A DNA stretch of 64,000 bases, taken from NCBI RefSeq assembly GCF_023703775.1, contig NZ_CP098514.1:2143998-2207997 (forward strand), given 5' to 3'. The stretch is from Haloplanus sp. GDY1. Lineage in GTDB: Archaea; Halobacteriota; Halobacteria; Halobacteriales; Haloferacaceae. Below the pieces are notes generated by a model, which saw only the letters and a list, made by a program, of their open reading frames with translations, was not told the origin of the DNA and searched no databases. Positions 20,413 to 28,801 of the stretch are shown here, piece by piece. How positions within the stretch are numbered: position 1 is the stretch's first letter; the number at the start of each line of letters is the position of its first letter. The translations under genes were made by a program, and so were the position numbers.

Positions 20413-20426
20413 TCGAACACGTTCGA
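20413..20426. promoter_or_regulatory. 14-bp palindrome upstream of the ferredoxin gene
   Basis: TCGAAC-AC-GTTCGA is a perfect inverted repeat 70 bases before the ferredoxin start and 37 bases before its TATA-like element. It could be an activator or repressor site; it could also be chance in GC-rich DNA. Confidence 0.3.
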
Positions 20427-20462
20427 CGACGGTGAGGGCGGCGAGGCTTTGCCGAACAGCAA

Positions 20463-20470
20463 AGTCTAAT
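20463..20470 (+). promoter_or_regulatory. TATA-like box of the ferredoxin gene
   Basis: AGTCTAAT is centred about 28 bases before the ATG at 20496. This places the upstream in-frame start (20469) inside the box and supports the [10 protein letters not shown] start known from haloarchaeal ferredoxins. Confidence 0.55.
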
Positions 20471-20495
20471 GGGGTGGCGACTCAACAGTCGCCCG

Positions 20496-20885
20496 ATGCC
20501 CACGGTAGAATACCTCAATTACGAAGTACTGGACGATCACGGCTGGGAGATGGACGACGACGACCTCTTCGAGAAGGCCGCCGACGCCGGCCTCGACGAC
20601 GTCGACTACGGCACCCTCGAAGTCAACGAGGGCGAGTACGTCCTCGAAGCGGCCGAGGCGCAGGGCTACGACTGGCCCTTCTCGTGCCGTGCCGGCGCCT
20701 GTGCGAACTGCGCGGCCATCGTCACGGAGGGCGACCTCGACATGGACATGCAGCAGATCCTCTCCGACGAGGAGGTCGAGGAGAAGAACGTCCGGCTGAC
20801 CTGCATCGGCAGCCCGGCCGCCGACGAGGTCCAGCTCGTCTACAACGCGAAGCACCTCGACTACCTCCAGAACCGCGTCATCTAA
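20496..20885 (+). CDS. fdx: Haloarchaeal [2Fe-2S] ferredoxin
   Basis: 129-residue plant-type ferredoxin, the main low-potential electron carrier for haloarchaeal 2-oxoacid:ferredoxin oxidoreductases. Cluster ligands are Cys64, Cys69, Cys72 ([10 protein letters not shown]) and Cys103 (LTCIG). The acidic insertion near the N-terminus ([18 protein letters not shown]) is the hyperacidic halophilic feature of this family. Own promoter upstream and a stem-loop/T-tract terminator downstream indicate a monocistronic gene. Confidence 0.95.
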   Translation: MPTVEYLNYEVLDDHGWEMDDDDLFEKAADAGLDDVDYGTLEVNEGEYVLEAAEAQGYDWPFSCRAGACANCAAIVTEGDLDMDMQQILSDEEVEEKNVRLTCIGSPAADEVQLVYNAKHLDYLQNRVI

Positions 20886-20919
20886 GCGCGCCGGTCGTCC
20901 CATCCGGACGACGACCCCC

Positions 20920-20952
20920 GCCGGCCCGCAGCCGGCTCGATCCGCGTTTTTT
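20920..20952 (+). terminator. Stem-loop plus T6 terminator of the ferredoxin gene
   Basis: GCCGGC (20920-20925) pairs with GCCGGC (20931-20936) across the loop CCGCA, followed 10 bases later by TTTTTT (20947-20952). It lies 35 bases after the ferredoxin stop. Confidence 0.55.
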
Positions 20953-21023
20953 CGACTCGAACCGACGAGCGGCGGCGCCGCCGAGCCGGAAACCCTAATT
21001 CCTCCGCGCGTCGGTACCCGACA

Positions 21024-22019
21024 ATGCTCGCGGCGACGACGGACCTGTTGCGGTTGCTCGCGGTGCCGGCGCTCGGGTGGGCGGCCTGGCGGGACGTCCG
21101 CACCCGCCGGCTCCCGAACCGGCTGTGGTACCCACTCGGCGCCCTCGGCCTGTTGACCCTGGCGTGGGACGCGCTGGGGCACCTGCCGGTCGCGACGGTC
21201 GGCGACCGCCTCTTTCTCGTTCGGGTGGGGATCAGCGTCCTCGTCGTCGTCCCCCTGGCCTACGGCCTCTGGTGGATCGGCGGCTTCGGCGGTGCCGACG
21301 CCAAGGCGCTGATGACTCTCGCGGTGCTCTTTCCCACCTACCCGGTGTTCTACCTCGCCTCCGGCGCCTACCCGGCGGTGGTGACGAACGTGGGGGTCTT
21401 CTCCCTGACCGTCCTGACGAACGCCGTCCTCGTCGGCCTCGCGTATCCGGTCTCCCTCGGCGTCCGCAACGCCCTCCGCGGCGACCGGGCACCCGTCATG
21501 TTCCTCGGTCGGCGGGTCGACGTGACCGCGCTTCCGACGGAACACGGCCGCCTGTTCGAGACGACCGAGGGGTTCACGCGGAGCGGTCTCGACGTCGACG
21601 CCCTGCGGATGTATCTGCGCTGGCGGGACACCAGCCTCGCCGCGCTCCGGGCGGCGCCGGCGGCCCACCGCGACCCCGAGAGCGTGGGCGAGACCCGGGA
21701 CCCGACCGACGGGGCCGTCGACGCGTCCGGGATCGAGGGCGGGACAGCGGACGGCGACGTGGCTGCGGGCGACGCGGACGCCGACGCCGCGTTCGACGAC
21801 CCGTGGGCCGCCGAGCGGTTCCTCGACGAAATCGAGGGGAGCGCCTACGGGACGACCCCCGAGACGCTCCGCGAGGGACTGGCGGTGGTGACGACCCGCG
21901 AGTCGGTGTGGCTCTCGCCGGGCGTCCCCTTCATCGTCCCGCTCTTTCTCGGGCTCTGCATCGCCCTGACCTACGGAGACGTCCTCTTCGGCCTGCTTCG
22001 TGCCCTCGGCGTCGCGTAG
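21024..22019 (+). CDS. Type IV prepilin-like aspartic peptidase (A24 family, PibD/TadV-like)
   Basis: Membrane peptidase expected to cut class III signal peptides of archaellins and pilins. The two catalytic aspartates are visible: Asp24 in [11 protein letters not shown] after the first helix and Asp92 in [10 protein letters not shown], the family GxGD-type motif. Residues 1-160 hold about five hydrophobic segments; 165-295 is a long acidic cytoplasmic insertion with little conservation; one more hydrophobic segment closes the protein ([21 protein letters not shown]). At 331 residues it is longer than PibD because of that insertion. HisI follows after 40 bases. Confidence 0.78.
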   Translation: MLAATTDLLRLLAVPALGWAAWRDVRTRRLPNRLWYPLGALGLLTLAWDALGHLPVATVGDRLFLVRVGISVLVVVPLAYGLWWIGGFGGADAKALMTLAVLFPTYPVFYLASGAYPAVVTNVGVFSLTVLTNAVLVGLAYPVSLGVRNALRGDRAPVMFLGRRVDVTALPTEHGRLFETTEGFTRSGLDVDALRMYLRWRDTSLAALRAAPAAHRDPESVGETRDPTDGAVDASGIEGGTADGDVAAGDADADAAFDDPWAAERFLDEIEGSAYGTTPETLREGLAVVTTRESVWLSPGVPFIVPLFLGLCIALTYGDVLFGLLRALGVA

Positions 22020-22059
22020 TGACACAAGACCTATCGGGAGGTGGCACCTGGAGTCGGGC

Positions 22060-22428
22060 ATGACCGTCGACGTGGATTTCGGGACCGACGGCCTCGTCCC
22101 GGCCGTCGCACAGGACGCCGACTCCGGCGAGGTGTTGATGCTGGCGTACGTCTCGCCGACGGCGCTCGAACGCACCCGCGAGACGGGACGCGCACACTAC
22201 TACTCGCGGAGCCGCGACGAACTCTGGGAGAAAGGCGCCACGAGCGGGCACGTCCAGCGCGTCGACGAGGTGCGGGTGGACTGTGACGGCGACGCCCTGC
22301 TCTATCTCGTCGAGCAGGAGGGCGGCGCCTGTCACACCGGCTACCGCTCCTGTTTCCACCGGACCGCCGACGGCGAGACGGTCGGCGAACGGGTCTTCGA
22401 TCCGGACGACGTCTACGACGAGGGATGA
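22060..22428 (+). CDS. hisI: Phosphoribosyl-AMP cyclohydrolase
   Basis: 122-residue enzyme of the third histidine step, opening the adenine ring of PR-AMP. Metal-binding residues include DCDGDALLY near 68 and the cysteines in [12 protein letters not shown] near 90. It is the stand-alone HisI type without the HisE domain, as usual in archaea. Its stop overlaps the next start by 4 bases (ATGA). hisA and hisB lie 3-4 kb away, so the histidine genes are scattered but neighbouring. Confidence 0.93.
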   Translation: MTVDVDFGTDGLVPAVAQDADSGEVLMLAYVSPTALERTRETGRAHYYSRSRDELWEKGATSGHVQRVDEVRVDCDGDALLYLVEQEGGACHTGYRSCFHRTADGETVGERVFDPDDVYDEG

Positions 22429-23558
22429 GCGGGAGCGACGCGTCGGAGGGCGACGTGGCATCGAGGCTCCGGACGGCCCACGAGGACCTCCTCGACGCCC
22501 GCGCGGCCGTCGAGGAGCGGGGCGAGGCGAACCTGGAGGCGGTGCGGGACGCCCACCGCGAGGCGACCGACCTGCTGGACCGCTACGAGGGGCGGGCGAC
22601 CGGCACCGGCGACTTCGCCGCGTTCGTCGAGTTCCAGGAGGCCTTCGTCGAACTGACGGAGGGGCTCGACGACGACCTGCCGGCGCGGTCGGCCTTCGAG
22701 GAGGCGAACGACCTGCTCGACCAGCGGCGCCTCGACGAGGACGACTTCGAGCGGGCGCGCGAGCGACTGGCGCCGGCGGCCGACCTCGTCGACCTGCTGG
22801 CGGACCGCGAGGCCGCCCGCGAGGCCTTCGAGGCGGCCCGCCGCGACGCGCGGCGGCGCCTGCGCGACCTGGAGGAGCGAATCGACTCCCTGGAGCGCCT
22901 GCGACGGCTCGGCGAGGCGGACCTCGACGCGCCGGTCGAGCGCCTGCGCGACCCGATCAGCGACTACAACGAGGCGGTGCGGGACGCGTGGACGACGTTC
23001 CGGCGCGAGGCCAGCGCCCGGGAGGTGTTCCGCGTCGTCGAGGCGAGCCAGGCCTACCCGCTCGCCGCGTTCCCCGAGGTGCCGCCGGACCTCGAGGAGT
23101 ACGTCGAGCGCCGGCCGGCGGGCGAAGAGTCGATTCCGACGCTCCTGGAGTACGCCGACTACTCCACCTCGAAGCTCTCACACTACGTCGACGACCCCGG
23201 CGCCCTGCGGACGCGGGTGGGCACCCACCGGACCTACCTCGAACGCCTCGACGCGGCCCCGCTGACCGTGTCGTGGCCGCCGCCGGCGGCCGAACGGCTC
23301 CGGTACCGGGCGCCGGAACTCGTCTCGGTCGTCGCGCGCTTCGCGGACGAGGCGACCGTCGCGGCGGCGCGGCGGCTGCGTGACCTGCCCGACCGGGTGG
23401 CCTACGAGCGCCTCCGGGAGACGGCGCTCGCCCGGGACGAACTCGACGAGGAGGAGCGCGAGCGGCTGTCGCGGGGTGCCGTCGAGGCGGAACTGACGGC
23501 CGCCCGCGACGAGAGAGCGCGGATCGAGGCCGCCCTCGACGAGACGGACGGTCTGTAG
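22425..23558 (+). CDS. Conserved haloarchaeal coiled-coil protein of unknown function
   Basis: 377 residues, very rich in Arg, Glu, Asp and Ala. Residues about 10-170 and 300-370 are predicted long helices with heptad-like spacing (for example [20 protein letters not shown]); the middle (about 215-300) is less charged and contains [17 protein letters not shown]. No enzymatic motif recognised. Translationally coupled to hisI. Its TAG at 23556-23558 touches the left arm of a large inverted repeat. A structural or nucleoid/segregation-type role would be only a guess. Confidence 0.7.
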   Translation: MSGSDASEGDVASRLRTAHEDLLDARAAVEERGEANLEAVRDAHREATDLLDRYEGRATGTGDFAAFVEFQEAFVELTEGLDDDLPARSAFEEANDLLDQRRLDEDDFERARERLAPAADLVDLLADREAAREAFEAARRDARRRLRDLEERIDSLERLRRLGEADLDAPVERLRDPISDYNEAVRDAWTTFRREASAREVFRVVEASQAYPLAAFPEVPPDLEEYVERRPAGEESIPTLLEYADYSTSKLSHYVDDPGALRTRVGTHRTYLERLDAAPLTVSWPPPAAERLRYRAPELVSVVARFADEATVAAARRLRDLPDRVAYERLRETALARDELDEEERERLSRGAVEAELTAARDERARIEAALDETDGL

Positions 23559-23633
23559 TAGCGATTGAAACTGTTTGCACAGCGGATCGCAGTACGGTGT
23601 ACGATCAGCTGTGCAATGACTTTCAATCGCTAC
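23558..23633. repeat. 76-bp near-palindrome between convergent genes (bidirectional terminator or remnant element)
   Basis: Left arm 23558-23583 begins GTAGCGATTGAAA and ends TTGCACAGC; right arm 23608-23633 is its reverse complement with only 3 mismatches in 26 positions, all within bases 14, 16 and 17 of the arm. The 24-base centre contains a smaller inverted repeat (GTAC ... GTAC with GATC flanks). It covers the last base of the plus-strand gene and the last 11 bases of the minus-strand mutase gene, encoding its final residues. Base composition is more AT-rich than the neighbours. Confidence 0.8.
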
Positions 23634-24993
23634 GATAGCGCGCCGCGTCGAGCGTCTCGCGCAGGTCGGCCGCGAGCGCGGACGCCCGGTCGGCGTCCCG
23701 CGCCTCGGCGTAGATGCGGACCTTGGGTTCGGTGCCGCTCGGCCGGACCAGCACCCACGCGTCCCCGTAGTCGAGGCGGTAGCCGTCGGTCGTATCGAGG
23801 GCGACGTCGGCCTCGCGGGCGTACGCCGCCGCGGCGTCGAGGAGGCGGGCGCGTTCGGCCGCGTCGCCGTAGGTGAGGTTCTCGCGCACGAAGTGGTAGT
23901 CGGTGAAGGGGGCGACGACGTCGCTGGCCGGGCCGTCCGCGTCCGCCAGGAGTTCGAGAAACTTCGCGGCGACGTAGGCGCCGTCGCGGGTGAGGCGGTA
24001 CTCGGGGAAGAAGACGCCGCCGTTGCCCTCGCCGGCGACGGGCACCCGGTCGCCGGCCCGCTGGCGTTCGCGCACCCGCGTGACGATGTGCGTGGAGCCG
24101 ATGGGCGTCAGATCGAGTTCCGCGCCGGCGTCGTCGACGGCGTCGACGAGCCGCTGGGAGACGTTGACCGCGGAGACGACGGCGTCGCCGGGGTCGAGTT
24201 CCGCCGCCGCGAGCGCCGCGAACGAGGTGTCGCCGTCGACGACGGCGCCCGTCTCGTCGACGAAGATGGCCCGGTCGGCGTCGCCGTCGTGGGCGACGCC
24301 CACGTCGGCGTCGGTGGCGCGGACGAGTCGCCGGAGGTCCGTCAGGTTCTCGGCGACGGGTTCTGGGTCGCGGCCGGGGAAGTGGCCGTCCGGGTCGGCG
24401 TTGACGGTGCGGACGGCACAGCCGAGTTCCCGGAGGAAGTCGGGCGAGACGAGCGATCCGGCGCCGTGGCCGGGGTCGACGGCGACGGTGAGGTCGGCGT
24501 CCGCCACGCGCTCGCTGTCGACCCCCGCGAGCAGGTCCGCGCGGTAGTCGGCGTTGACGCCGTCGACGCGGCGGGCGCGCCCCACCTCGTCCCACTGGGC
24601 GGGAGGGGCCGCGTCGTCGATCCGCGCCTCGACGCGTTCGTAGGCGTCGACGGCGAGTTCCGTCCCGTCGTCGCCGAGGAGTTTGATCCCGTTGTACTGC
24701 GGCGGGTTGTGGGAGGCGGTGAGGACGAGGGCGGGGACCGCTTCGGTCGCACAGTAGTGGGCGACGCCCGGCGTGGGGACGACGCCCAGGCGGTCCACGT
24801 CGGCGCCGGCGGCCGCGAGGGTGCCCCCGGCCACGTCGGCGAGGGGGGCACCCGAGAGGCGGGTGTCGCGGGCGACGGCGACCCGGTCGGCGCCCCAGAC
24901 GGTGGCCGCGGCGGCCGCGACCCGCCGGACGAGTTCGGGCGTGAACGCCTCGCCGACAACCCCGCGCGTGCCGCTCGAACCGAACAGTTGCAT
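23623..24993 (-). CDS. glmM: Phosphoglucosamine mutase / phosphohexomutase
   Basis: 456-residue alpha-D-phosphohexomutase, interconverting hexosamine or hexose 6- and 1-phosphates for cell-surface glycan and glycoprotein precursors. N-terminal FGSSGTRG (4-11), phosphoserine Ser94 in TASHNP, metal loop DGDADRAIF near 230, sugar loop GEGNGGVFFPE near 310, phosphate loop VRPSGTEPKVRIY near the C-terminus. The start is the ATG at 24991-24993 because MQLFGSSGTRG is the family N-terminus. GlmM is favoured over phosphomannomutase from overall pattern, not certain. The C-terminus is encoded within the palindrome. Confidence 0.88.
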   Translation of the reverse strand: MQLFGSSGTRGVVGEAFTPELVRRVAAAAATVWGADRVAVARDTRLSGAPLADVAGGTLAAAGADVDRLGVVPTPGVAHYCATEAVPALVLTASHNPPQYNGIKLLGDDGTELAVDAYERVEARIDDAAPPAQWDEVGRARRVDGVNADYRADLLAGVDSERVADADLTVAVDPGHGAGSLVSPDFLRELGCAVRTVNADPDGHFPGRDPEPVAENLTDLRRLVRATDADVGVAHDGDADRAIFVDETGAVVDGDTSFAALAAAELDPGDAVVSAVNVSQRLVDAVDDAGAELDLTPIGSTHIVTRVRERQRAGDRVPVAGEGNGGVFFPEYRLTRDGAYVAAKFLELLADADGPASDVVAPFTDYHFVRENLTYGDAAERARLLDAAAAYAREADVALDTTDGYRLDYGDAWVLVRPSGTEPKVRIYAEARDADRASALAADLRETLDAARYRSD

Positions 24994-25119
24994 TCGGGAG
25001 GGGGTCGTCGCGCGGGGCACAAATCCGTTCCGCTCGGCTGGGGGTCCGGTGAGGGGCCGGCGGTGTCGCGATGGCGACGGCACACCGCGGTGACCGGCGC
25101 CGGCGGCGCCGACCGGACG

Positions 25120-25130
25120 GCCTTTACCCC
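25120..25130 (+). promoter_or_regulatory. TATA-like box of hisA
   Basis: GCCTTTACCCC is centred 26 bases before the ATG at 25151 with no ribosome binding site, suggesting a leaderless hisA mRNA. Confidence 0.55.
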
Positions 25131-25150
25131 ACCGTCCCCTCCGTCCCGGC

Positions 25151-25873
25151 ATGACGCAGTTCGCCGACTTCGAGGTGATCCCGGCGGTCGACATGCAGGA
25201 CGGCGAGGTGGTCCAGTTGGTGCAGGGTGAGCGCGGCACCGAGAAGCGCTACGGCGACCCCGTGGAAGCGGCGCGTCGGTGGGTCGAGGCGGGCGCGCGG
25301 ACGCTCCACCTGGTCGACCTCGACGGGGCGTTCGAGGGGGAGCGAGCGAACGCCGCGGCGGTCGAACGGATCGTCGACGCGGTGGACGTGCCGGTCCAGT
25401 TGGGCGGCGGCATCCGCACCGTCGCGGACGCGACCGACCTGCTCGACCGGGGCGTGACCCGGGTGATCCTCGGGACGGCGGCGGTCGAGCGGCCGGAGAT
25501 CGTCGCGGAGATCAGCGAGACCCACCCCGGGAGCGTGGTGGTGAGCCTCGACGCGAAGGGCGACGAGGTGGTCGTCTCGGGGTGGACCGAGGGGACGGGA
25601 CTGGACCCAGTCGAGGCCGTAGAGCGGTACGCGGACCTCGGCGCGGCCGCGGTTCTCTACACGGACGTCGACGTCGAGGGGCGACTGGAGGGGGTGCGGG
25701 CCGAGCGGATCGAACGCCTCGCGGAAGCGACCGAGATTCCGGTGATCGCCAGCGGCGGCGTCGCCACCCTCGACGACGTGCGGGCGTGTCGGGAAGCGGG
25801 CGCCGCGGCCGTCGTCGTCGGGACGGCACTGTACGAGGGAGCCTTCACCCTGGAAGCGGCGATGGAGGCGTAG
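25151..25873 (+). CDS. hisA: ProFAR isomerase (HisA)
   Basis: 240-residue (beta/alpha)8 barrel catalysing the Amadori rearrangement in histidine synthesis. Catalytic Asp11 in [14 protein letters not shown], the second catalytic Asp in LYTDVDVEG near residue 165, and phosphate loops QLGGGIRT (near 78) and [11 protein letters not shown] (near 198). Single-barrel HisA, not the fused PriA type as far as I can see. Confidence 0.95.
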   Translation: MTQFADFEVIPAVDMQDGEVVQLVQGERGTEKRYGDPVEAARRWVEAGARTLHLVDLDGAFEGERANAAAVERIVDAVDVPVQLGGGIRTVADATDLLDRGVTRVILGTAAVERPEIVAEISETHPGSVVVSLDAKGDEVVVSGWTEGTGLDPVEAVERYADLGAAAVLYTDVDVEGRLEGVRAERIERLAEATEIPVIASGGVATLDDVRACREAGAAAVVVGTALYEGAFTLEAAMEA

Positions 25874-25898
25874 AGGCGGTCGGCGCGGCCCGGGAACC

Positions 25899-25962
25899 GG
25901 AGGCGGAAGGGGGGAGGCGGAAGGGGGAGGCGAAAGGCGGGAGGCAGGAGGCGAAAGGCGGT
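25899..25962 (+). repeat. Polypurine, degenerate tandem repeat after hisA
   Basis: Sixty-odd bases almost entirely A and G on the plus strand, built from repeats of AGGCGGAAGGGGG and AGGCGAAAGGCGG with 13-15-base periodicity. It begins 26 bases after the hisA stop and runs to the stop of the small membrane protein on the other strand. No coding potential on the plus strand. Confidence 0.7.
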
Positions 25963-26177
25963 CAGGCGAGCACCCCGCCCAGCGCGCCCACGCCCACGGC
26001 CGTGACGAGGGCGTCCCACACGGAGACGAGCAGGATCGCGGCCGAAAACAGGACCCCCGTGAGCAGCGTCAGCGCCATGAGGACGGCGAACCACGTGCGC
26101 CCGTTGCCCGGCACGTCGGGGACCTTCGAGGGGGAGATGGGAACCAGCGTGCTCGGGTCCGAATCTCGACCGGTCAC
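25962..26177 (-). CDS. Small two-helix membrane protein, unknown function
   Basis: 71 residues: a polar N-terminus ([18 protein letters not shown]) then two closely spaced hydrophobic segments, [20 protein letters not shown] and a shorter one to the end ([17 protein letters not shown]). The GTG at 26175-26177 is chosen because a TATA-like box lies 28 bases upstream on this strand; the longer open frame would read through the promoter and the hisB 5' end. It sits between hisA and hisB, convergent to hisA. Confidence 0.6.
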   Translation of the reverse strand: MTGRDSDPSTLVPISPSKVPDVPGNGRTWFAVLMALTLLTGVLFSAAILLVSVWDALVTAVGVGALGGVLA

Positions 26178-26201
26178 GCCCGAACTGTCGGCGTCCGCCG
26201 T

Positions 26202-26209
26202 GGTAAAGG
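26202..26209 (-). promoter_or_regulatory. TATA-like box of the small membrane protein gene
   Basis: Reads CCTTTACC on the minus strand, 28 bases before the GTG at 26177. The same CTTTACC element precedes hisA and the zinc-ribbon gene at 32151. Confidence 0.5.
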
Positions 26210-26313
26210 CTGGGCGAGCGTCTCGACTCGCGGGACGCCGCGAGGGGGGCCCCACCGAACGGTGTCGGATGGCGGCCCAAAACCGACTTACGCACGCCCC
26301 GAGAGGTGCGGGT

Positions 26314-26898
26314 ATGGACCGCACCGCCGCCCGGAGCCGGGAAACCGCGGAGACGACCGTCGACCTGACGCTCGACGTGGACGGCGACGGCGACGCCGCC
26401 GTCGACACCGGCATCGGCTTCTTCGATCACATGCTCGAATCGTTCGCCAAACACGGCCTGTTCGACCTCACGGTCGACTGCGACGGCGACCTGGACGTCG
26501 ACGACCACCACACCGTCGAGGACGTGGCGCTCGTCCTCGGGGCGGCGTTCGCGGAGGCGTTGGGCGAGAAGCGCGGGATCCGCCGCTTCGCCGACCGGCG
26601 CGTCCCCCTCGACGAGGCGGTGGCGAGCGTCGTCGTCGACGTGAGCGGCCGCCCCCTCGTTCGCTTCGACGGCGAGTTCTCCGAGGAGCGCGTCGGCGAG
26701 TTCACGAGCGTGATGGCGAGACACTTCGCGCGGTCGCTGGCGACCGCGGCGGGGCTCACCCTCCACGCCGAAATCGAGGGGGAGAACGCCCACCACGAGG
26801 TCGAGGCGCTGTTCAAGGCGCTCGCGCGGACGCTCGACGACGCCACCCGGATCGACGACCGGCGGTCGGACACGCCGAGCACCAAGGGCGAACTCTGA
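26314..26898 (+). CDS. hisB: Imidazoleglycerol-phosphate dehydratase
   Basis: 194-residue Mn-dependent dehydratase of the histidine pathway. Metal-binding motifs [16 protein letters not shown] near 32, [11 protein letters not shown] near 62 and [14 protein letters not shown] near 155 are all complete. Start ATG at 26314 follows a weak TATA-like element (GACTTAC at 26285-26291). Monofunctional, without a HolPase domain. Confidence 0.95.
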   Translation: MDRTAARSRETAETTVDLTLDVDGDGDAAVDTGIGFFDHMLESFAKHGLFDLTVDCDGDLDVDDHHTVEDVALVLGAAFAEALGEKRGIRRFADRRVPLDEAVASVVVDVSGRPLVRFDGEFSEERVGEFTSVMARHFARSLATAAGLTLHAEIEGENAHHEVEALFKALARTLDDATRIDDRRSDTPSTKGEL

Positions 26899-26957
26899 GC
26901 GGCACGGGCGGACGCCCGGATACAACCCCTGTCGTATCGTCTTTCGACGCACGTCGT

Positions 26958-26966
26958 TAGTTATTT
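26958..26966 (+). promoter_or_regulatory. TATA-like box of the winged-helix gene
   Basis: TAGTTATTT is centred 30 bases before the ATG at 26992; it also rules out the TTG at 26965, which lies in the box. Confidence 0.5.
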
Positions 26967-26991
26967 GCCGTCGGGGGGAGAGGTGGCGGGT

Positions 26992-27240
26992 ATGCAGGCG
27001 TTCGAAGCGCTCGACAGCGACACCTCGAAGCTCGTCGTGCTGTATCTCCAGCGCGTCGGGGACGCCACGCCGGATCGGATCGCGGAGCGGCTTCGCCTCC
27101 CGCTGATGACCGTGCTGGCGACGGTTCGGTATCTGGACGAGGAGGGGCTGGTCCGCCGGCTAGAGGGATCGGATCGGGTCGTCCTGACGGATCGGAACGG
27201 GACGCGGGTCGAGCGAGAGCGGGTGGCGGACCCCGCGTAG
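26992..27240 (+). CDS. Small winged-helix (MarR/ArsR-like) DNA-binding protein
   Basis: 82 residues forming little more than one winged helix: helix 1 TSKLVVLYLQRVG, helix-turn-helix DRIAERLRLPLMTVLATVRYLDEEGLV, and wing RRLEGSDRVVLTDRN. It is probably a transcription regulator; no effector domain is present. It ends one base before the stop of the convergent dehydrogenase gene (stops TAG and CTA separated by one base). Confidence 0.7.
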   Translation: MQAFEALDSDTSKLVVLYLQRVGDATPDRIAERLRLPLMTVLATVRYLDEEGLVRRLEGSDRVVLTDRNGTRVERERVADPA

Positions 27241-27241
27241 C

Positions 27242-28213
27242 CTACTCCAGGACGGCGTCGTTCACGAGGTACTCGGGCACCTCGTCGGCGAGCGTCTGGA
27301 CCACGTTCCGGGCCGCCTTCTCCCGCAGTTCGACGACGCTCTCGGCGGAGTTGTAGGCGGCGTGGGGGGTGAGGATCACGTCGTCCAGATCCAGCAGCGG
27401 CGAGTCCGGGGACGGGGGTTCCTCGGCGAGGGTGTCGAGGCCGGCGCCCGCGATGGACCCCGCACGGATCGCGTCGGCGAGGGCGTCCTCGTCGACGATG
27501 CCGCCGCGGGCGGCGTTGAGGAGGAAGGCGGACTCCTTCATCGCGTCGAGTTCGTCGGCGCCGATCATCCCCTCCGTCTCGGGGGTGAGCGGCGTGTGGA
27601 TCGAGACGGCGTCCGAGTCGGCGAGCAGGGTCGACAGGTCGTCGACGAGGGTCACCCCGTCGGCCACGTCCGCCGGATCGACGTAGGGGTCGTGAGCGAT
27701 CACGTCCATGCCGAACGCCCGGGCCTTCCGCCCGACCGCCTGCGCGATGTCGCCGTAGGCGACGAGGCCGAGCGTCTGCCCGTGGAGGCGGTGCATCGGC
27801 CGTCCGAGGTGTTCGTTCCACTCGCCCTCCCTGGCCCGGTCGTTGTACTCGACGATCTTTCGCTCCAGGGCCAGCAGGAGCGCGAGGGTGTGAGTGGACA
27901 CCTCGGGGATGCAGTAGTCGGGGACGTTCGTCACGTAGACGCCCCGCTCGGTGGCGGCGTCGAGGTCGACGTTGTCGAAGCCGATGCCGGTCCGGGAGAC
28001 GACCCGGCAGTTCGGCATCGCGTCGAGGAGGGCGGCGTCGACCTCCTCGTACATGACGATGACGGCGTCGGGGTCGACGTCGGCGAGGAGGTCCGGAAGC
28101 GGGTCGTCGCTCGCCTCGCCGTCGATCAACTCGGCGTCGACCTCCGAGAGGATGCCGCGCTCGATGTCGAGGTCGTCGAACGTGTGGTCGGTGAAGACGA
28201 CGGTGTGGCTCAT
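27242..28213 (-). CDS. D-2-hydroxyacid dehydrogenase family protein
   Basis: 323 residues. Substrate domain at both ends and NAD domain in the middle; catalytic Arg in NAARGGIVDE near 235, Glu in TLAEEPPSP near 262 and His in LTPHAAYNS near 283 are all present. The dinucleotide loop reads LVAYGDIAQAVG, where the usual first glycine of GxGxxG is alanine and the third is replaced, so cofactor binding is somewhat atypical. Candidate substrates are 2-hydroxyacids, glyoxylate/hydroxypyruvate or phosphoglycerate; serA proper is at 61284. A TATA-like CATTTACC (28238-28245, minus strand) lies 28 bases upstream. Confidence 0.83.
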   Translation of the reverse strand: MSHTVVFTDHTFDDLDIERGILSEVDAELIDGEASDDPLPDLLADVDPDAVIVMYEEVDAALLDAMPNCRVVSRTGIGFDNVDLDAATERGVYVTNVPDYCIPEVSTHTLALLLALERKIVEYNDRAREGEWNEHLGRPMHRLHGQTLGLVAYGDIAQAVGRKARAFGMDVIAHDPYVDPADVADGVTLVDDLSTLLADSDAVSIHTPLTPETEGMIGADELDAMKESAFLLNAARGGIVDEDALADAIRAGSIAGAGLDTLAEEPPSPDSPLLDLDDVILTPHAAYNSAESVVELREKAARNVVQTLADEVPEYLVNDAVLE

Positions 28214-28346
28214 GGTCGGGGGGAGGGTAGAGAGTGTGGTAAATGGTTCGGAGCCGGCACGATCGGGGGGCGCTTCGCGACGCCGCGGTCGTCGCCGCGC
28301 TCGCGCGATGAGCGAACGGGCGGAGGCAGGTCGTCGAGGGACGGGA

Positions 28347-28694
28347 CTAGTAGACCTCGGTCCCGTTCGGCACCCGCCGTTCGGGTTGCAGATGGACGAC
28401 GTCGCCGTTCGCGTCGTCGACGCCCGTGACCAGGCACTGACTCTCGAAGCCGGCGACGGTGACGGTGCCGAGGTTCACGACCGCGACCACCTGTCGTCCG
28501 ATCAGGTCCTCGGGGTCGTAGTTGTCCGTGAGACCGGCGGCCGACCGGCGCGTCTCGTCGCCGAAGTCGACGCGCAGTTTGTACACGTCCTTTCGGGCTT
28601 CGGGGAAGGGTTCGGCGCTGACGACCTCTCCGACGCGCATCTCGACCTCGTCGAGAAACACGCTCGGATCGACGTCTGGGTCCTCGATTCCCAT
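28347..28694 (-). CDS. tRNA-binding (OB-fold) domain protein, CsaA/MetG-C-like
   Basis: 115-residue stand-alone tRNA_bind domain (EVEMRVGEVVSAEPFP ... YKLRVDFGDETRRSAAGLTDNYDPEDLIGRQVVAVVNLG). Stand-alone forms are annotated as CsaA chaperones or as the beta subunit/C-terminal domain of methionyl-tRNA synthetase. Start: ATG at 28692-28694, preceded by a purine-rich GGGGGAT; a longer version from TTG at 28769 would add 25 poorly conserved residues overlapping the divergent promoter. Confidence 0.75.
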   Translation of the reverse strand: MGIEDPDVDPSVFLDEVEMRVGEVVSAEPFPEARKDVYKLRVDFGDETRRSAAGLTDNYDPEDLIGRQVVAVVNLGTVTVAGFESQCLVTGVDDANGDVVHLQPERRVPNGTEVY

Positions 28695-28771
28695 ATCGTC
28701 CCCTGTAGATCCCCCCGCTTCACTCTGTCCCTCGGAGGCGTCGACGCCCCCGGCCCCACGATTCACCAAAG

Positions 28772-28780
28772 GGCTTATGC
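28772..28780 (+). promoter_or_regulatory. TATA-like box of the ACT-regulator gene
   Basis: GGCTTATGC is centred 26 bases before the ATG at 28802. Read on the other strand (GCATAAGCC) it could also serve the tRNA-binding protein gene. Confidence 0.5.
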
Positions 28781-28801
28781 GAGGGACACGGAGGGTTCGC
28801 C

